Source: Kordia antarctica
GTDB lineage: Bacteria > Bacteroidota > Bacteroidia > Flavobacteriales > Flavobacteriaceae
Direction of reading: 5' to 3'
DNA: 64,000 nucleotides
Assembly (NCBI RefSeq): GCF_009901525.1
Contig: NZ_CP019288.1
Location: forward strand, 1,426,001-1,490,000
Shown here: piece after piece, positions 55,909-63,952 of the stretch
Numbering within the stretch: the stretch's first letter is position 1
How the letters are laid out: each line of letters begins with the position of its first letter
Translations under genes and position numbers: made by a program
The notes under the pieces: model-generated
Seen by the model: the letters and a program-made list of their open reading frames with translations, nothing else
Told to the model about the DNA's origin: nothing
Databases searched by the model: none

Positions 55909-57093
55909 TTGAATTTAGCGCTTCTTACACCAAAAATTCAGCAATTTATCAACGATCATTTACATGAAGATTCAACGAAACTTTTGTTGAAATATAAAGA
56001 CGTTAATGGAATTCCGTTTGCCGAAATTATTGAGCAAATTCAAGCGAAAGCCAGGTGTGAAAAGAAATTACCAACTTGGTTTTCTGCTGAAAGTATATAC
56101 TTCCCGAACAAATTAAATATTGAACAAACTTCTTCTGAACAAACAGCAATTTATAAAGCAGGTTTAGTGCAAGGAACTTCTATGATTGATTTAACAGGCG
56201 GTTTTGGTGTAGATTGTTATGAATTTTCAAAACGATTTCAAAACGTAACACATTGTGAAATTTCATCAGAATTATCTGAAATTGTAACACATAATCACAA
56301 AGCACTTGGAGTTTCAAATATAAAAACCATTGCGGAAGATGGAATTCAGTATTTGCAAAATTCAAAACAGAAATACGATTGTATTTATATTGATCCTTCA
56401 CGCAGAAATGACACAAAAGGAAAGGTATTTTTATTAGAAGATTGTTTGCCAGATGTAGTTTCGCATCAAAACGTTTTATTTCAACATGCAGATACAATTT
56501 TGATTAAAACGTCTCCGTTACTCGATATTACAAATGGTTTGCGCGCTTTGCAACATGTAAAAGAAGTTCATGTAGTTGCGGTTCAAAATGAAGTAAAAGA
56601 ATTGTTATGGTTGTTAGATAAAAATGTAGTTTCAGCAGCTATTTTAATTCAAACTATAAATATAAAGAAGAAAGAAACGGAAACATTTAGCTTTCATTTG
56701 TCTGAAGAAAAAGAAGCAACTGCGAATTATTCGCTTCCAAAAAAATATCTGTACGAACCAAATGCCGCTATTTTAAAAGCTGGCGGATTTTTAAGTATAG
56801 CAAAAGCTTTTGGACTTGAAAAATTGCATCAACATTCACATTTATACACATCAGATGAACTGATTACGTTTCCTGGAAGATGTTTTGAAGTGCAAAAAAC
56901 AGTTCCATATACTAAGAAAATTATTAAAAAAGAACTAAATTTAACCAAAGCAAATATTACGACTCGTAACTTTCCTGAATCTGTTGCTTCCATTCGGAAA
57001 AAATTAACAATTGCGGACGGCGGCACCGATTTTTTGTTCTTAACTACTGTGTTTACTGGAAAAAAAACAGTTATACATTGTAAAAAAGTCTAA
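55909..57093 (+). CDS. class I SAM-dependent methyltransferase with THUMP-like C-terminal domain
   Basis: A 394-residue protein. The middle part carries a class I methyltransferase fold (MIDLTGGFGVDCYEFSK, about 85-101; YIDPSRRNDTKG, about 160-171), and the C-terminal part is a THUMP-like domain. Initiation is most likely at TTG 55909, since the next in-frame ATG would remove the conserved N-terminus. Substrate unknown, probably RNA. It lies 3 nt after the PerM gene and appears co-transcribed. Confidence 0.85.
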   Translation: MNLALLTPKIQQFINDHLHEDSTKLLLKYKDVNGIPFAEIIEQIQAKARCEKKLPTWFSAESIYFPNKLNIEQTSSEQTAIYKAGLVQGTSMIDLTGGFGVDCYEFSKRFQNVTHCEISSELSEIVTHNHKALGVSNIKTIAEDGIQYLQNSKQKYDCIYIDPSRRNDTKGKVFLLEDCLPDVVSHQNVLFQHADTILIKTSPLLDITNGLRALQHVKEVHVVAVQNEVKELLWLLDKNVVSAAILIQTINIKKKETETFSFHLSEEKEATANYSLPKKYLYEPNAAILKAGGFLSIAKAFGLEKLHQHSHLYTSDELITFPGRCFEVQKTVPYTKKIIKKELNLTKANITTRNFPESVASIRKKLTIADGGTDFLFLTTVFTGKKTVIHCKKV

Positions 57094-57230
57094 GAAATAC
57101 GTCATAAAAACCACTTTTACGGTTTTACCGTAGCTTTTATAACAAGACACCTTATCTCAAAGTTAAGACTTCTGCATACATTTGAACTATGCAATACAGT
57201 TTTAGGGATTTAGGGGAATCCACTATACTT

Positions 57231-57256
57231 AGGGGAACTTTGAAAAAAGTTCCCCT
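57231..57256 (+). other. perfect 11-bp hairpin with GAAA tetraloop
   Basis: AGGGGAACTTT pairs with AAAGTTCCCCT across a GAAA loop of the GNRA type. It is not followed by a T-run, so it is not a standard terminator. It lies within the gene-free stretch after the methyltransferase gene. Confidence 0.7.
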
Positions 57257-57838
57257 TACTTCTTTTATAGGGTTAAGCGAATTGTGTTCATTGTCATTTT
57301 CTTCTTTTATTATCTTCTTTCCAATACTGCTTTATATCTGACAAATCATACACTTAAACGATTCACTCCATTTTGAAAGATTCAGAAAAAAGTTCTCAAT
57401 AGTATATACTTAAATTTATATATCCTTTTTGGGTAATTAGTACATAACGATACTTAAAGCCGTAGATTCTGAATAAGATATATGGCTTTTTGTATTTAAT
57501 ATGACATAATTTTCTGGAAAAATCTTCATTTGACAAACCTCATATTTAAAACTTATATTTTTTTTCGTAGCGAAAAACCTACAATTCATAGCGTTGAACG
57601 ATTATATATGGAGTTTGTAGAAAGGAATTTAAAACCTGCCCGATTATCTAATGTATTTAATAGTTTTACTAGACCATATTTAGAATGCAAACCTTATTAT
57701 TTATTGTCTTAGTAGGCAATCATTCCAAGTTTTGTACTCTTTAGAGCTGAAAACAACACAATATTCAGACTAACAGCAAATGAAAATTCTTTATGGATTT
57801 TTATTAGTGTTGTATATTTATTTATACAACTCTTATTT

Positions 57839-57871
57839 AAGGGAGGTTTATGGTAGGGCCTCCCTTTTTTT
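57839..57871 (+). terminator. strong terminator with no obvious upstream gene
   Basis: AAGGGAGG pairs with CCTCCCTT across a 12-base loop and is followed by seven T. It is too far (about 745 nt) from the previous stop to serve it alone, so it suggests an unannotated transcript. Confidence 0.75.
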
Positions 57872-57949
57872 AGTGAAACTAAATTTTCAAAAGCTCGTGC
57901 TGAACTTGATTCAGCATCTAAGACGCATTGAAAATTGTAAGTTGAACTA

Positions 57950-57969
57950 ATCCCGTTGCAAAACGGGAT
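57950..57969. repeat. ATCCCGTT-GCAA-AACGGGAT hairpin
   Basis: An eight-base stem with a GCAA tetraloop, of the CCCG-palindrome type also seen at 27747-27764 and 43349-43368. It lies upstream of the arsR gene. Confidence 0.6.
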
Positions 57970-58065
57970 CTTGTAAGTTAAATTCTATATTCTTTTCCAC
58001 TCTTTTTTAAAAAATTTAACATCAAAAATTGTTTCTAATTCAAAAACATATTCTAATATTGCAAT

Positions 58066-58392
58066 ATGGGAATAACTAAAACTATAGGGTTTTCTGAAGA
58101 AATCAATACAATGGCTGATATTTTAAAAGCGCTTGGTCATCCAGCGCGATTGTCAATTATGCAATATTTGGCGAATAGTCCGTCGTGTATTTGCAATGAT
58201 TTGGTATTGGAACTTCCACTCGCACAACCTACGATTTCAAGACATTTATCAGAATTGAAACGTGTTGGATTGATTCAGGGGCAAATATCTGGAAAGAATA
58301 TTTGCTATTGCATCAATCCGCAAAAATGGAATGAAGTTTTACAACATTTAGAAACTATTACAGTTTTGGTATCCAAAAACAAAAAATGCTAA
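58066..58392 (+). CDS. ArsR/SmtB-family transcriptional regulator
   Basis: A 108-residue winged-helix repressor. The DNA-binding helix has PTISRHLSELKRVGLI (55-70). The region SCICNDLV (40-47) carries C41 and C43, matching the CVC-type metal(loid) site of ArsR repressors in this region. The family releases DNA on binding arsenite, antimonite or other metals. It precedes a DUF6428 gene by 19 nt, as in other Bacteroidota arsenic loci, but the efflux and reductase genes are missing from this window. Confidence 0.9.
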   Translation: MGITKTIGFSEEINTMADILKALGHPARLSIMQYLANSPSCICNDLVLELPLAQPTISRHLSELKRVGLIQGQISGKNICYCINPQKWNEVLQHLETITVLVSKNKKC

Positions 58393-58411
58393 TCTTTTTA
58401 TATATAGAATT

Positions 58412-58885
58412 ATGAAATTATCAGAAGTTAAACGTCATTTAGAAAATTTAGAACAACTCGATTTTTATTTACCAAATTCACAAAAAGTAGAAAGTCATTT
58501 TCATGTGACAGAAGTTGGACAGGTTTCAAAACACTTTATTGATTGTGGCGGCGTTGTGAGAACTGAGAAAGTAGTAAACTTTCAATTATGGTCAGCAGAT
58601 GATATTGACCACAGAATTGAGCCAAAGAAATTAATGAATATTATTGAGCTTTCCGAAAAGATTTTACACATTGAAGATTTGGAAGTTGAAGTAGAATACC
58701 AAGCAGAAACGATTGGAAAATATGGCTTGGATTTTGAAGACAATCACTTTGTATTAACAACAAAACAAACCGATTGTTTGGCAAAAGATAATTGCGGAAT
58801 TCCAGTAGGAAAACCTAAGATGAAAATTTCTGAATTGCAAGCGAATGTAGCTGCTTGTTGTACTCCGGAATCTGGTTGTTGTTAA
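58412..58885 (+). CDS. DUF6428 family protein, arsenic-locus associated
   Basis: A 157-residue protein that starts MKLSEVKRHLENLEQLDFYL. It has a CGGVVRTEKVVNFQLW segment, KTDCLAKDNCG-like cysteines (QTDCLAKDNCG) and ends AACCTPESGCC, a Cys-rich tail suited to thiophilic metalloids. DUF6428 genes commonly follow arsR in Bacteroidota. The role is unknown; metalloid binding is inference. It follows the arsR gene after 19 nt. Confidence 0.82.
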   Translation: MKLSEVKRHLENLEQLDFYLPNSQKVESHFHVTEVGQVSKHFIDCGGVVRTEKVVNFQLWSADDIDHRIEPKKLMNIIELSEKILHIEDLEVEVEYQAETIGKYGLDFEDNHFVLTTKQTDCLAKDNCGIPVGKPKMKISELQANVAACCTPESGCC

Positions 58886-58905
58886 GAAGTTTTAGACATA
58901 CAAAT

Positions 58906-58949
58906 AATAGTGTCTTTAACTAAAAAATGATCGTTAAGGACACTATTCT
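58906..58949 (+). terminator. terminator of the arsR-DUF6428 unit
   Basis: AATAGTGTCTTTAAC pairs with GTTAAGGACACTATT (15 bp, one wobble) and is followed by CTTT. It begins 20 nt after the stop. Confidence 0.8.
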
Positions 58950-58987
58950 TTAGAACTATATGATACAAAACAAATATAAATTATAAA

Positions 58988-59022
58988 TTTTACTGAATTT
59001 ACTGAATTTACTGAATTTACTG
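58988..59022. repeat. nonamer tandem repeat (ACTGAATTT x about 3.5)
   Basis: The TTTACTGAA unit is repeated between the DUF6428 terminator and the PAP2 gene, downstream of both convergent genes. Confidence 0.8.
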
Positions 59023-59055
59023 GAGTTGCATTTTCTTAAATAAGTATTTACTAGA

Positions 59056-59643
59056 TTAAAACTGATATTTAAAACCAATTAAGTAATCACCTTTATTAGC
59101 ACTAAAACCAACTTGCATCTGATTTTTTTGGTATGGTTTTGTAAAAATATAAGTACTACCAATTCCAACTGTAGCGCCTGCTAAAACATCCCAAATGTCG
59201 TGCCAGCCATCCGGACCTTCCATTCGGCTAACACCTACTATGGCTGCAAGTACATAAGCCCATTTACCATATTTCCATCCATAACGACGTTGTATAAAGG
59301 TAGCACCTGAAAAAGCCGAAGTTGTATGTCCAGATGGAAAAGCATCAAAAAGATTACGACCTTCAGGTCGTTCTTTACGCACTATTCTTTTTAGCGAATG
59401 TGTAATTATAAAACCAGTACCATAAGACAATGCAAATTGCTTAGTACCTTGCCAATCTTTTTTAATTATTGTTGTTATTACTGCTGTTAATGGTAAAGCA
59501 ATTTGTAAAACATCGCCCGTATCTTCTAATACAAATTCCCATTTATCGTGTGTACTAACATTGCCTGTTTCTAAAGTTTGTGAAAAAGAGGTTTGAGAAA
59601 CTATGAAAATGGACAGTAAAAAAAATAGTAAATGTGTTCTCAT
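59056..59643 (-). CDS. PAP2-family phosphatase with signal peptide
   Basis: I start at ATG 59643 (MRTHLLFFLLSIFIVSQTSF, 195 aa), giving a signal peptide; an upstream TTG is less likely. The three phosphatase motifs are visible: KRIVRKERPEG (85-95), PSGHT (103-107) and SRMEGPDGWHDIWD (139-152, H148 and D152). It dephosphorylates lipid phosphates (undecaprenyl pyrophosphate or phosphatidate) in the envelope. The C-terminus (GFSANKGDYLIGFKYQF) has an aromatic ending more like a barrel strand, which is odd for PAP2. Confidence 0.9.
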   Translation of the reverse strand: MRTHLLFFLLSIFIVSQTSFSQTLETGNVSTHDKWEFVLEDTGDVLQIALPLTAVITTIIKKDWQGTKQFALSYGTGFIITHSLKRIVRKERPEGRNLFDAFPSGHTTSAFSGATFIQRRYGWKYGKWAYVLAAIVGVSRMEGPDGWHDIWDVLAGATVGIGSTYIFTKPYQKNQMQVGFSANKGDYLIGFKYQF

Positions 59644-60061
59644 CAAAACGGAAGATTAGTTTTATTCATTATCACGAAATTTAGTATTATTAATGTCTTT
59701 CCTTTTTTTTTAGTTTTTTGACAAGATACAAACACCAAATTCGATACATTTCTCGTATTACTAAACCTATTTATTTAAATAAACTTAGTTATTCTTAAAA
59801 CTACAATAATCTTATCCAAAGTCAAAGTCGTTTAAAGAGTTTTTTTTATACTCTGCCAAAAATATACGTTTCGCAAATAAAAAATTAAATTTTGAAATAA
59901 TACACCTCTACAAAAAAGCACTAAAAAAAGTAACAATCACAATCCATTACACCACTAATTCCATTTTTTCCCAACTAAAAAACCCATATGACAGTCCATT
60001 TTATAAAAAAACAATAACTTTGGGGCATATTTTAAGCTATTTATAGAACAAAGTCTTGATA
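59644..60061. promoter_or_regulatory. 418-bp divergent spacer with a -7 box (TAACTTTG at 60015-60022)
   Basis: No gene is seen. TAACTTTG at 60015-60022 matches TAnnTTTG and lies 40 nt before the GT2 start. The rest is AT-rich with no repeat recognised. Confidence 0.45.
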
Positions 60062-60775
60062 ATGGATAAAGAACTAACGATCATCGTTCCTGTATATAAT
60101 GAGGAAGATAACTTGGAAAGAGTTGAAAAAGAGTTGACTGCGTATGCGAAATCAGCTAAAATTCCTGTCAAAATTTTGTTTGTAAATGATGGCTCCAAAG
60201 ATAAAAGTCAGGAACTAATTGAAAAAATCTGTGCAAACAGTACTATTTTCAATTTTCTTTCTTTTCAAGAGAATCGTGGTTTGAGTGCCGCAATTAAAGC
60301 AGGATTTGACGAAACTACCACAAATTTGGTTGGTTATATTGATTCCGATTTGCAAACGGCACCTTCCGATTTTGATTTACTCCTAGAACATATTGGCGAA
60401 TACGATTTGGTAACTGGCGTTCGTGCCAACCGAAAAGATTCGTTTGTTAAAAATATGTCTTCAAAAATTGCGAACGGAATTCGTAGAGCATTCACGAGCG
60501 ACGGAATGGACGATACAGGTTGTCCGCTAAAAATTATCAAAACAGATTTCGCAAAACGAATTCCGATGTTTAAAGGTTTGCACCGTTTTCTTCCTGCAAT
60601 GATTTTATTGCAAGATGGAAAAATAAAACAAGTTCCTGTGCAACATTTTCCAAGAATTGCTGGCGAAGCAAAATACGGTTTATGGAATCGCTTACTCGGT
60701 CCGTTACTAGATTGTTTTGCATACGTTTGGATGAAGAAAAAATACATCAATTATACGATTGCTAAAAAAGGATGA
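60062..60775 (+). CDS. family 2 glycosyltransferase (DPM/ArnC-like)
   Basis: I start at ATG 60062 (MDKELTIIVPVYNEEDNLER, 237 aa). A GT-A fold catalytic domain is present (LFVNDGSKDKSQ, then GYIDSDLQTAPSDFDLL with the DxD-type acidic residues, and DDTGCPLKIIKTD). There are no strong transmembrane helices, although the C-terminus has a weakly hydrophobic FAYVWMKKKYI. Such enzymes load a sugar on undecaprenyl phosphate. It overlaps the LAB_N gene by four bases (ATGA), so the trio is translationally coupled. Confidence 0.9.
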   Translation: MDKELTIIVPVYNEEDNLERVEKELTAYAKSAKIPVKILFVNDGSKDKSQELIEKICANSTIFNFLSFQENRGLSAAIKAGFDETTTNLVGYIDSDLQTAPSDFDLLLEHIGEYDLVTGVRANRKDSFVKNMSSKIANGIRRAFTSDGMDDTGCPLKIIKTDFAKRIPMFKGLHRFLPAMILLQDGKIKQVPVQHFPRIAGEAKYGLWNRLLGPLLDCFAYVWMKKKYINYTIAKKG

Positions 60776-61395
60776 TGACTTCTTGGTACATTTTTGCAAT
60801 TGGCGCACTTGCCCAACTTTTATTTTCGGGTAGAACGTTGCTTCAATGGATCATTTCTGAAAAGAATAAAAAGGTATTAACGCCTGCTTTATTTTGGAAA
60901 CTAAGTTTAATAGCTTCCTTCCTACTCTTTATTTACGGCTATTTACGAAACGATTTCGCCATTATGCTTGGGCAAGTTTTGACGTATTTTATTTATATCA
61001 GAAACATGCAATTGCAAGGCGAATGGAGAAAAATGCATCAATTCATTCGGGTTTTTATTTTGATATTTCCGCTAATCATTATCGCGATTGGATATAATAA
61101 TAACAAACAAGATGTTGATAATTTACTGAACAGTGAAGCCATTCCCGATTGGTTATTGATTTTGGGCGTCATCGCACAAATAATTTTCACGTTACGTTTT
61201 GTGTATCAATGGATATATTCTGAAAAAAACAAAGAATCAAGTTTGCCGTTTGGTTTTTGGATGTTAAGTTTACTCGGTTCAAGTTTAATATTTACGTATG
61301 CGATTTTTAGAGAAGATCCAATTTTGATTGCAGGTCATATTTTTGGAATTGTCACGTATATTAGAAACATAATGCTATTAAGAAATCAGTCATGA
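60772..61395 (+). CDS. tandem lipid A biosynthesis N-terminal (LAB_N) domain membrane protein
   Basis: A 207-residue membrane protein made of two LAB_N-type halves. The first contains LAQLLFSGRTLLQWIISEKN (14-33), FWKLSLIASFLLFIYGYLRN and YIRNMQLQ; the second has VIAQIIFTLRFVYQWIYSEK, NKESSLPFGFWMLSLLGSSL and YIRNIMLL. In other genomes single LAB_N domains lie next to GT2 and ArnT-like genes. Its function in sugar-lipid handling is inferred. It overlaps both neighbours by four bases. Confidence 0.9.
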   Translation: MMTSWYIFAIGALAQLLFSGRTLLQWIISEKNKKVLTPALFWKLSLIASFLLFIYGYLRNDFAIMLGQVLTYFIYIRNMQLQGEWRKMHQFIRVFILIFPLIIIAIGYNNNKQDVDNLLNSEAIPDWLLILGVIAQIIFTLRFVYQWIYSEKNKESSLPFGFWMLSLLGSSLIFTYAIFREDPILIAGHIFGIVTYIRNIMLLRNQS

Positions 61396-63023
61396 ATTTT
61401 ATACACGAAAAAAACTACGTTTGGATTTTAGTGATTGTATGTTTTGCCATCTTTTTTATAAATCTTGACGTTTTGTATCCGAATATCATGGAAGCCAGAA
61501 ACTTCATCACAGCACGTGAAATGGTTTCCGATGGAAATTGGCTTTTGACAACAATGAACGGAGAAGCTCGTTACGAAAAACCGCCTTTACCAACGTGGCT
61601 CGCGGCGATTTCAGGTATGATTTTCGGTTTTAAAAGTTTGGCTGGCTTGCGAATTCCTTCTGCAATAATAACGCTAGTTTTAGTGCTTTTCTCCTATCGT
61701 TTTGGAGTTTATTTTTTGAAGAATAAAAAACAAGCATTTATCAACAGTTTGCTACTTGCGACTTCGTTTTACATCATTTTTGCAGGACGAAACGGAACTT
61801 GGGACATTTTTGCACACGGTTTTATGATTGTTGGAATTTACTATGTTTTTCAATTCTTCTCATCGGAAGAAAAAATATGGAGAAACGCTTTAATAGCAGG
61901 AACTTTCATCGGGTTATCCTTCATGAGTAAAGGTCCAGTTTCACATTTTGCGCTGTTTTTACCGTTTATCATTTCGTACAGTATCGTTTATAAATACACG
62001 AATTTTAAGAAAAAATGGTTGCCATTACTAGGATTAATCATTGTTACAGGAATTTTATCTTCTTGGTGGGCAATTTATATTTATGAAATGGACACAGAAA
62101 CCGCAACTGCAATTGCGGAGAAAGAATCAACTGCTTGGCAAGACCGAAACGTACGTCCGTTTTACTATTATTGGAGCTTTTTTGTACAATCGGGAATTTG
62201 GACAGTTGTTGCGTTTGTGAGTTTATTATATCCGTATTTAAAATTGAGAGTTTCGAATTTAAAAGCGTATAAATTCAGTTTGTTTTGGACGATTTTTGCG
62301 GTGATTTTATTATCAATCATTCCTGAGAAGAAATCACGTTATATATTGCCTGTACTGATTCCATTAGCGTATACAACAAGTTTCCTGATCGAATATATGT
62401 TTCGGACGTTTAAAGTGAATAAAAACAAGCTTGAAACGTTTCCTGTGTACTTAAATTTCGGAATTGTGGGCGTTATTGGCGTTGTGTTCCCAATTGTTGG
62501 CTATATTTTCTTGAAAGATAACTTATCAGGGTTTTACACTCGATTCATTATCACATCTTTGGTATTCGTTCCAATTGGATTTTTCATCTTAAAATATCTA
62601 TTCAAAAAAGAAATTCAACGTTCATTTTACCTCATCATTCTATTTGTAATGTCGATTATAGTACTTGGTTTTCCTTTGGCAAATGCATTATTAGACAATC
62701 CAAACTACAATTCACTTCAAGATATATCGCGCAAAGCGGAAGTAGAAAAAATTCCTGTGTACATGTTTAATATTCAATCGCCCGAATTGGTGTGGGATTA
62801 TGGTGGAAAGATTCCGCTTGTTCACAGTCACGATTTAGAAATTCCGAAAGAAGAAACATTTAAAGTTTTGGTAATGATTGATGGCAAAAAAGGACTCGAA
62901 AAAGCATTTCCTAATTATACAATTACCTATCAAGAAACCTTTGATTTGAATCCGATTGATGAAACAAAAGGTGGTTATAAAGACCGATTGCGAACGGAAA
63001 TGTATTTGGTTGAAAAAAATTAA
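61392..63023 (+). CDS. ArnT/PMT-like family 39 glycosyltransferase
   Basis: A 543-residue polytopic membrane enzyme with about 11-13 helices. The first periplasmic loop has the GT-C acidic motif (YPNIMEARNFITAREM, E34), followed by GEARYEKPPLPTWLA, typical of ArnT and PMT-type enzymes that use undecaprenyl-phosphate-linked sugars. The long C-terminal periplasmic part starts near residue 430. With the upstream GT2 and LAB_N genes it probably glycosylates lipid A or another envelope acceptor. The sugar is unknown. Confidence 0.9.
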   Translation: MNFIHEKNYVWILVIVCFAIFFINLDVLYPNIMEARNFITAREMVSDGNWLLTTMNGEARYEKPPLPTWLAAISGMIFGFKSLAGLRIPSAIITLVLVLFSYRFGVYFLKNKKQAFINSLLLATSFYIIFAGRNGTWDIFAHGFMIVGIYYVFQFFSSEEKIWRNALIAGTFIGLSFMSKGPVSHFALFLPFIISYSIVYKYTNFKKKWLPLLGLIIVTGILSSWWAIYIYEMDTETATAIAEKESTAWQDRNVRPFYYYWSFFVQSGIWTVVAFVSLLYPYLKLRVSNLKAYKFSLFWTIFAVILLSIIPEKKSRYILPVLIPLAYTTSFLIEYMFRTFKVNKNKLETFPVYLNFGIVGVIGVVFPIVGYIFLKDNLSGFYTRFIITSLVFVPIGFFILKYLFKKEIQRSFYLIILFVMSIIVLGFPLANALLDNPNYNSLQDISRKAEVEKIPVYMFNIQSPELVWDYGGKIPLVHSHDLEIPKEETFKVLVMIDGKKGLEKAFPNYTITYQETFDLNPIDETKGGYKDRLRTEMYLVEKN

Positions 63024-63454
63024 TTGAAAGATTAAAGGATTGAAGAATTAAAAGACTCAAGTATTTGAGAATATTTGGAGTTTTAAAGCACTTTTCGATA
63101 GTTCTACTGAGTTTATCGAAGTACTAATTTTTCGTCTATCTTGATAGCTTCGCTAGGTATTTACTATCAAAATATATTTTGATCTCAATAATACTCGAAG
63201 TGACGCTAGTGAACATCTTCAAATTAGCGTATTAACCAATTGACATACATTCAAAACTATTTCAAATTTACATAATTTTTTAGTTACTCAAAATAATGCT
63301 TTAGTCAAAATTCACTTTGAAGGCAGCTAAATACGCTTCTAAAACTACCAAAATAAAGAGAAAATTCTTCACAAAAATGTACACTAAAGGGTAACAAAAC
63401 AAGTATTTTTTATCTTAATCATAGATTATGCATTAAACCGTAAAAAATGTTACC
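63024..63454. repeat. 431-bp spacer with inverted copy of the 54-bp repeat
   Basis: No gene is seen. 63152-63205 is the inverted copy of the element at 42312-42366, with the same 18-bp palindrome (63166-63183). At 63094-63120 TTCGATA and TATCGAA flank GTTCTACTGAGTT. The rest is AT-rich. Confidence 0.75.
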
Positions 63455-63706
63455 ATGAGATTTATTGAAAAAATAGAAGTACTAAAAAGAGTTGATCAAC
63501 TCATACGAATAAAAGCCACTGGTTCCGCACGTGATTTGGCTGTAAAGTTAGGGATAGGTAAATCTACTGTATATGAAATTATTGAAATCCTTAAAAATAT
63601 GGGAGCAGAAATAAAATATTGTAATTACAGAAAAAGTTTTTATTATATCTCTGATAAAATTTTGGCTATTGGATACATAAAAGCAAGCCAAGTTAGAAGA
63701 ATTTGA
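63455..63706 (+). CDS. small HTH (winged-helix) protein, 83 aa
   Basis: A compact helix-turn-helix protein: MRFIEKIEVLKRVDQLIRIK, an HTH core ATGSARDLAVKLGIGKSTVY (21-40), EIIEILKNMGAEIKYC, and a wing-like NYRKSFYYISDK. This DeoR/HTH_11-like small regulator type is frequent in flavobacteria, often near genes for small peptides. The next ORF begins 246 nt further on (63953), cut by the window end. Target genes are unknown. Confidence 0.75.
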   Translation: MRFIEKIEVLKRVDQLIRIKATGSARDLAVKLGIGKSTVYEIIEILKNMGAEIKYCNYRKSFYYISDKILAIGYIKASQVRRI

Positions 63707-63952
63707 TCTTCTAAAAATAATTTTTAATATCTGACTTTTTCGGACAATTATAGGCTTATTTTGATATGAATCAAATATGACGCTGCAGATTTATAATTTG
63801 ATCAGAGTGTTCTCTAGTTGCAATAATGTTACATTAATCAAAAAATATATTTTTTTTCTAATTCACCAACGGTGATTCAATTGAAAAAATGAGGAACGTA
63901 TCATATTGTAAAATAGAGGTTTAAAAAAAGTTAAATCCTTAAAGAAAAAAAG

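Larger units (their letters stand above)
57094..58065. other. 972-bp gene-free stretch with strong hairpins
   Basis: No convincing CDS. Visible elements: a TACATTTG -7-like box at 57177-57184; a TTTAGGGATTTAGGGGAAT motif near 57200; a perfect 11-bp hairpin (57231-57256); a strong terminator (57839-57871); a GCTGAACTTGATTCAGC unit at 57899-57915; and a CCCG palindrome (57950-57969). The first and second hairpins are 580 bp apart. Small ORFs at 57530-57712 and 57780-57960 lack codon signal. An uncharacterised small RNA ending at 57871 would fit. Confidence 0.55.

Noticed and set aside
57530-57712. 60-aa rightward ORF in the large gene-free stretch
   Set aside because: It has no hydrophobic or domain pattern, starts without a typical leader and shows no codon signal; a chance frame is more likely.
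57780-57960. Rightward ORF (MKILYGFLLVLYIYLYNSYL...) spanning the strong terminator
   Set aside because: Its frame runs through the terminator stem-loop and its tail reads through repeat units, so it is unlikely to be translated.
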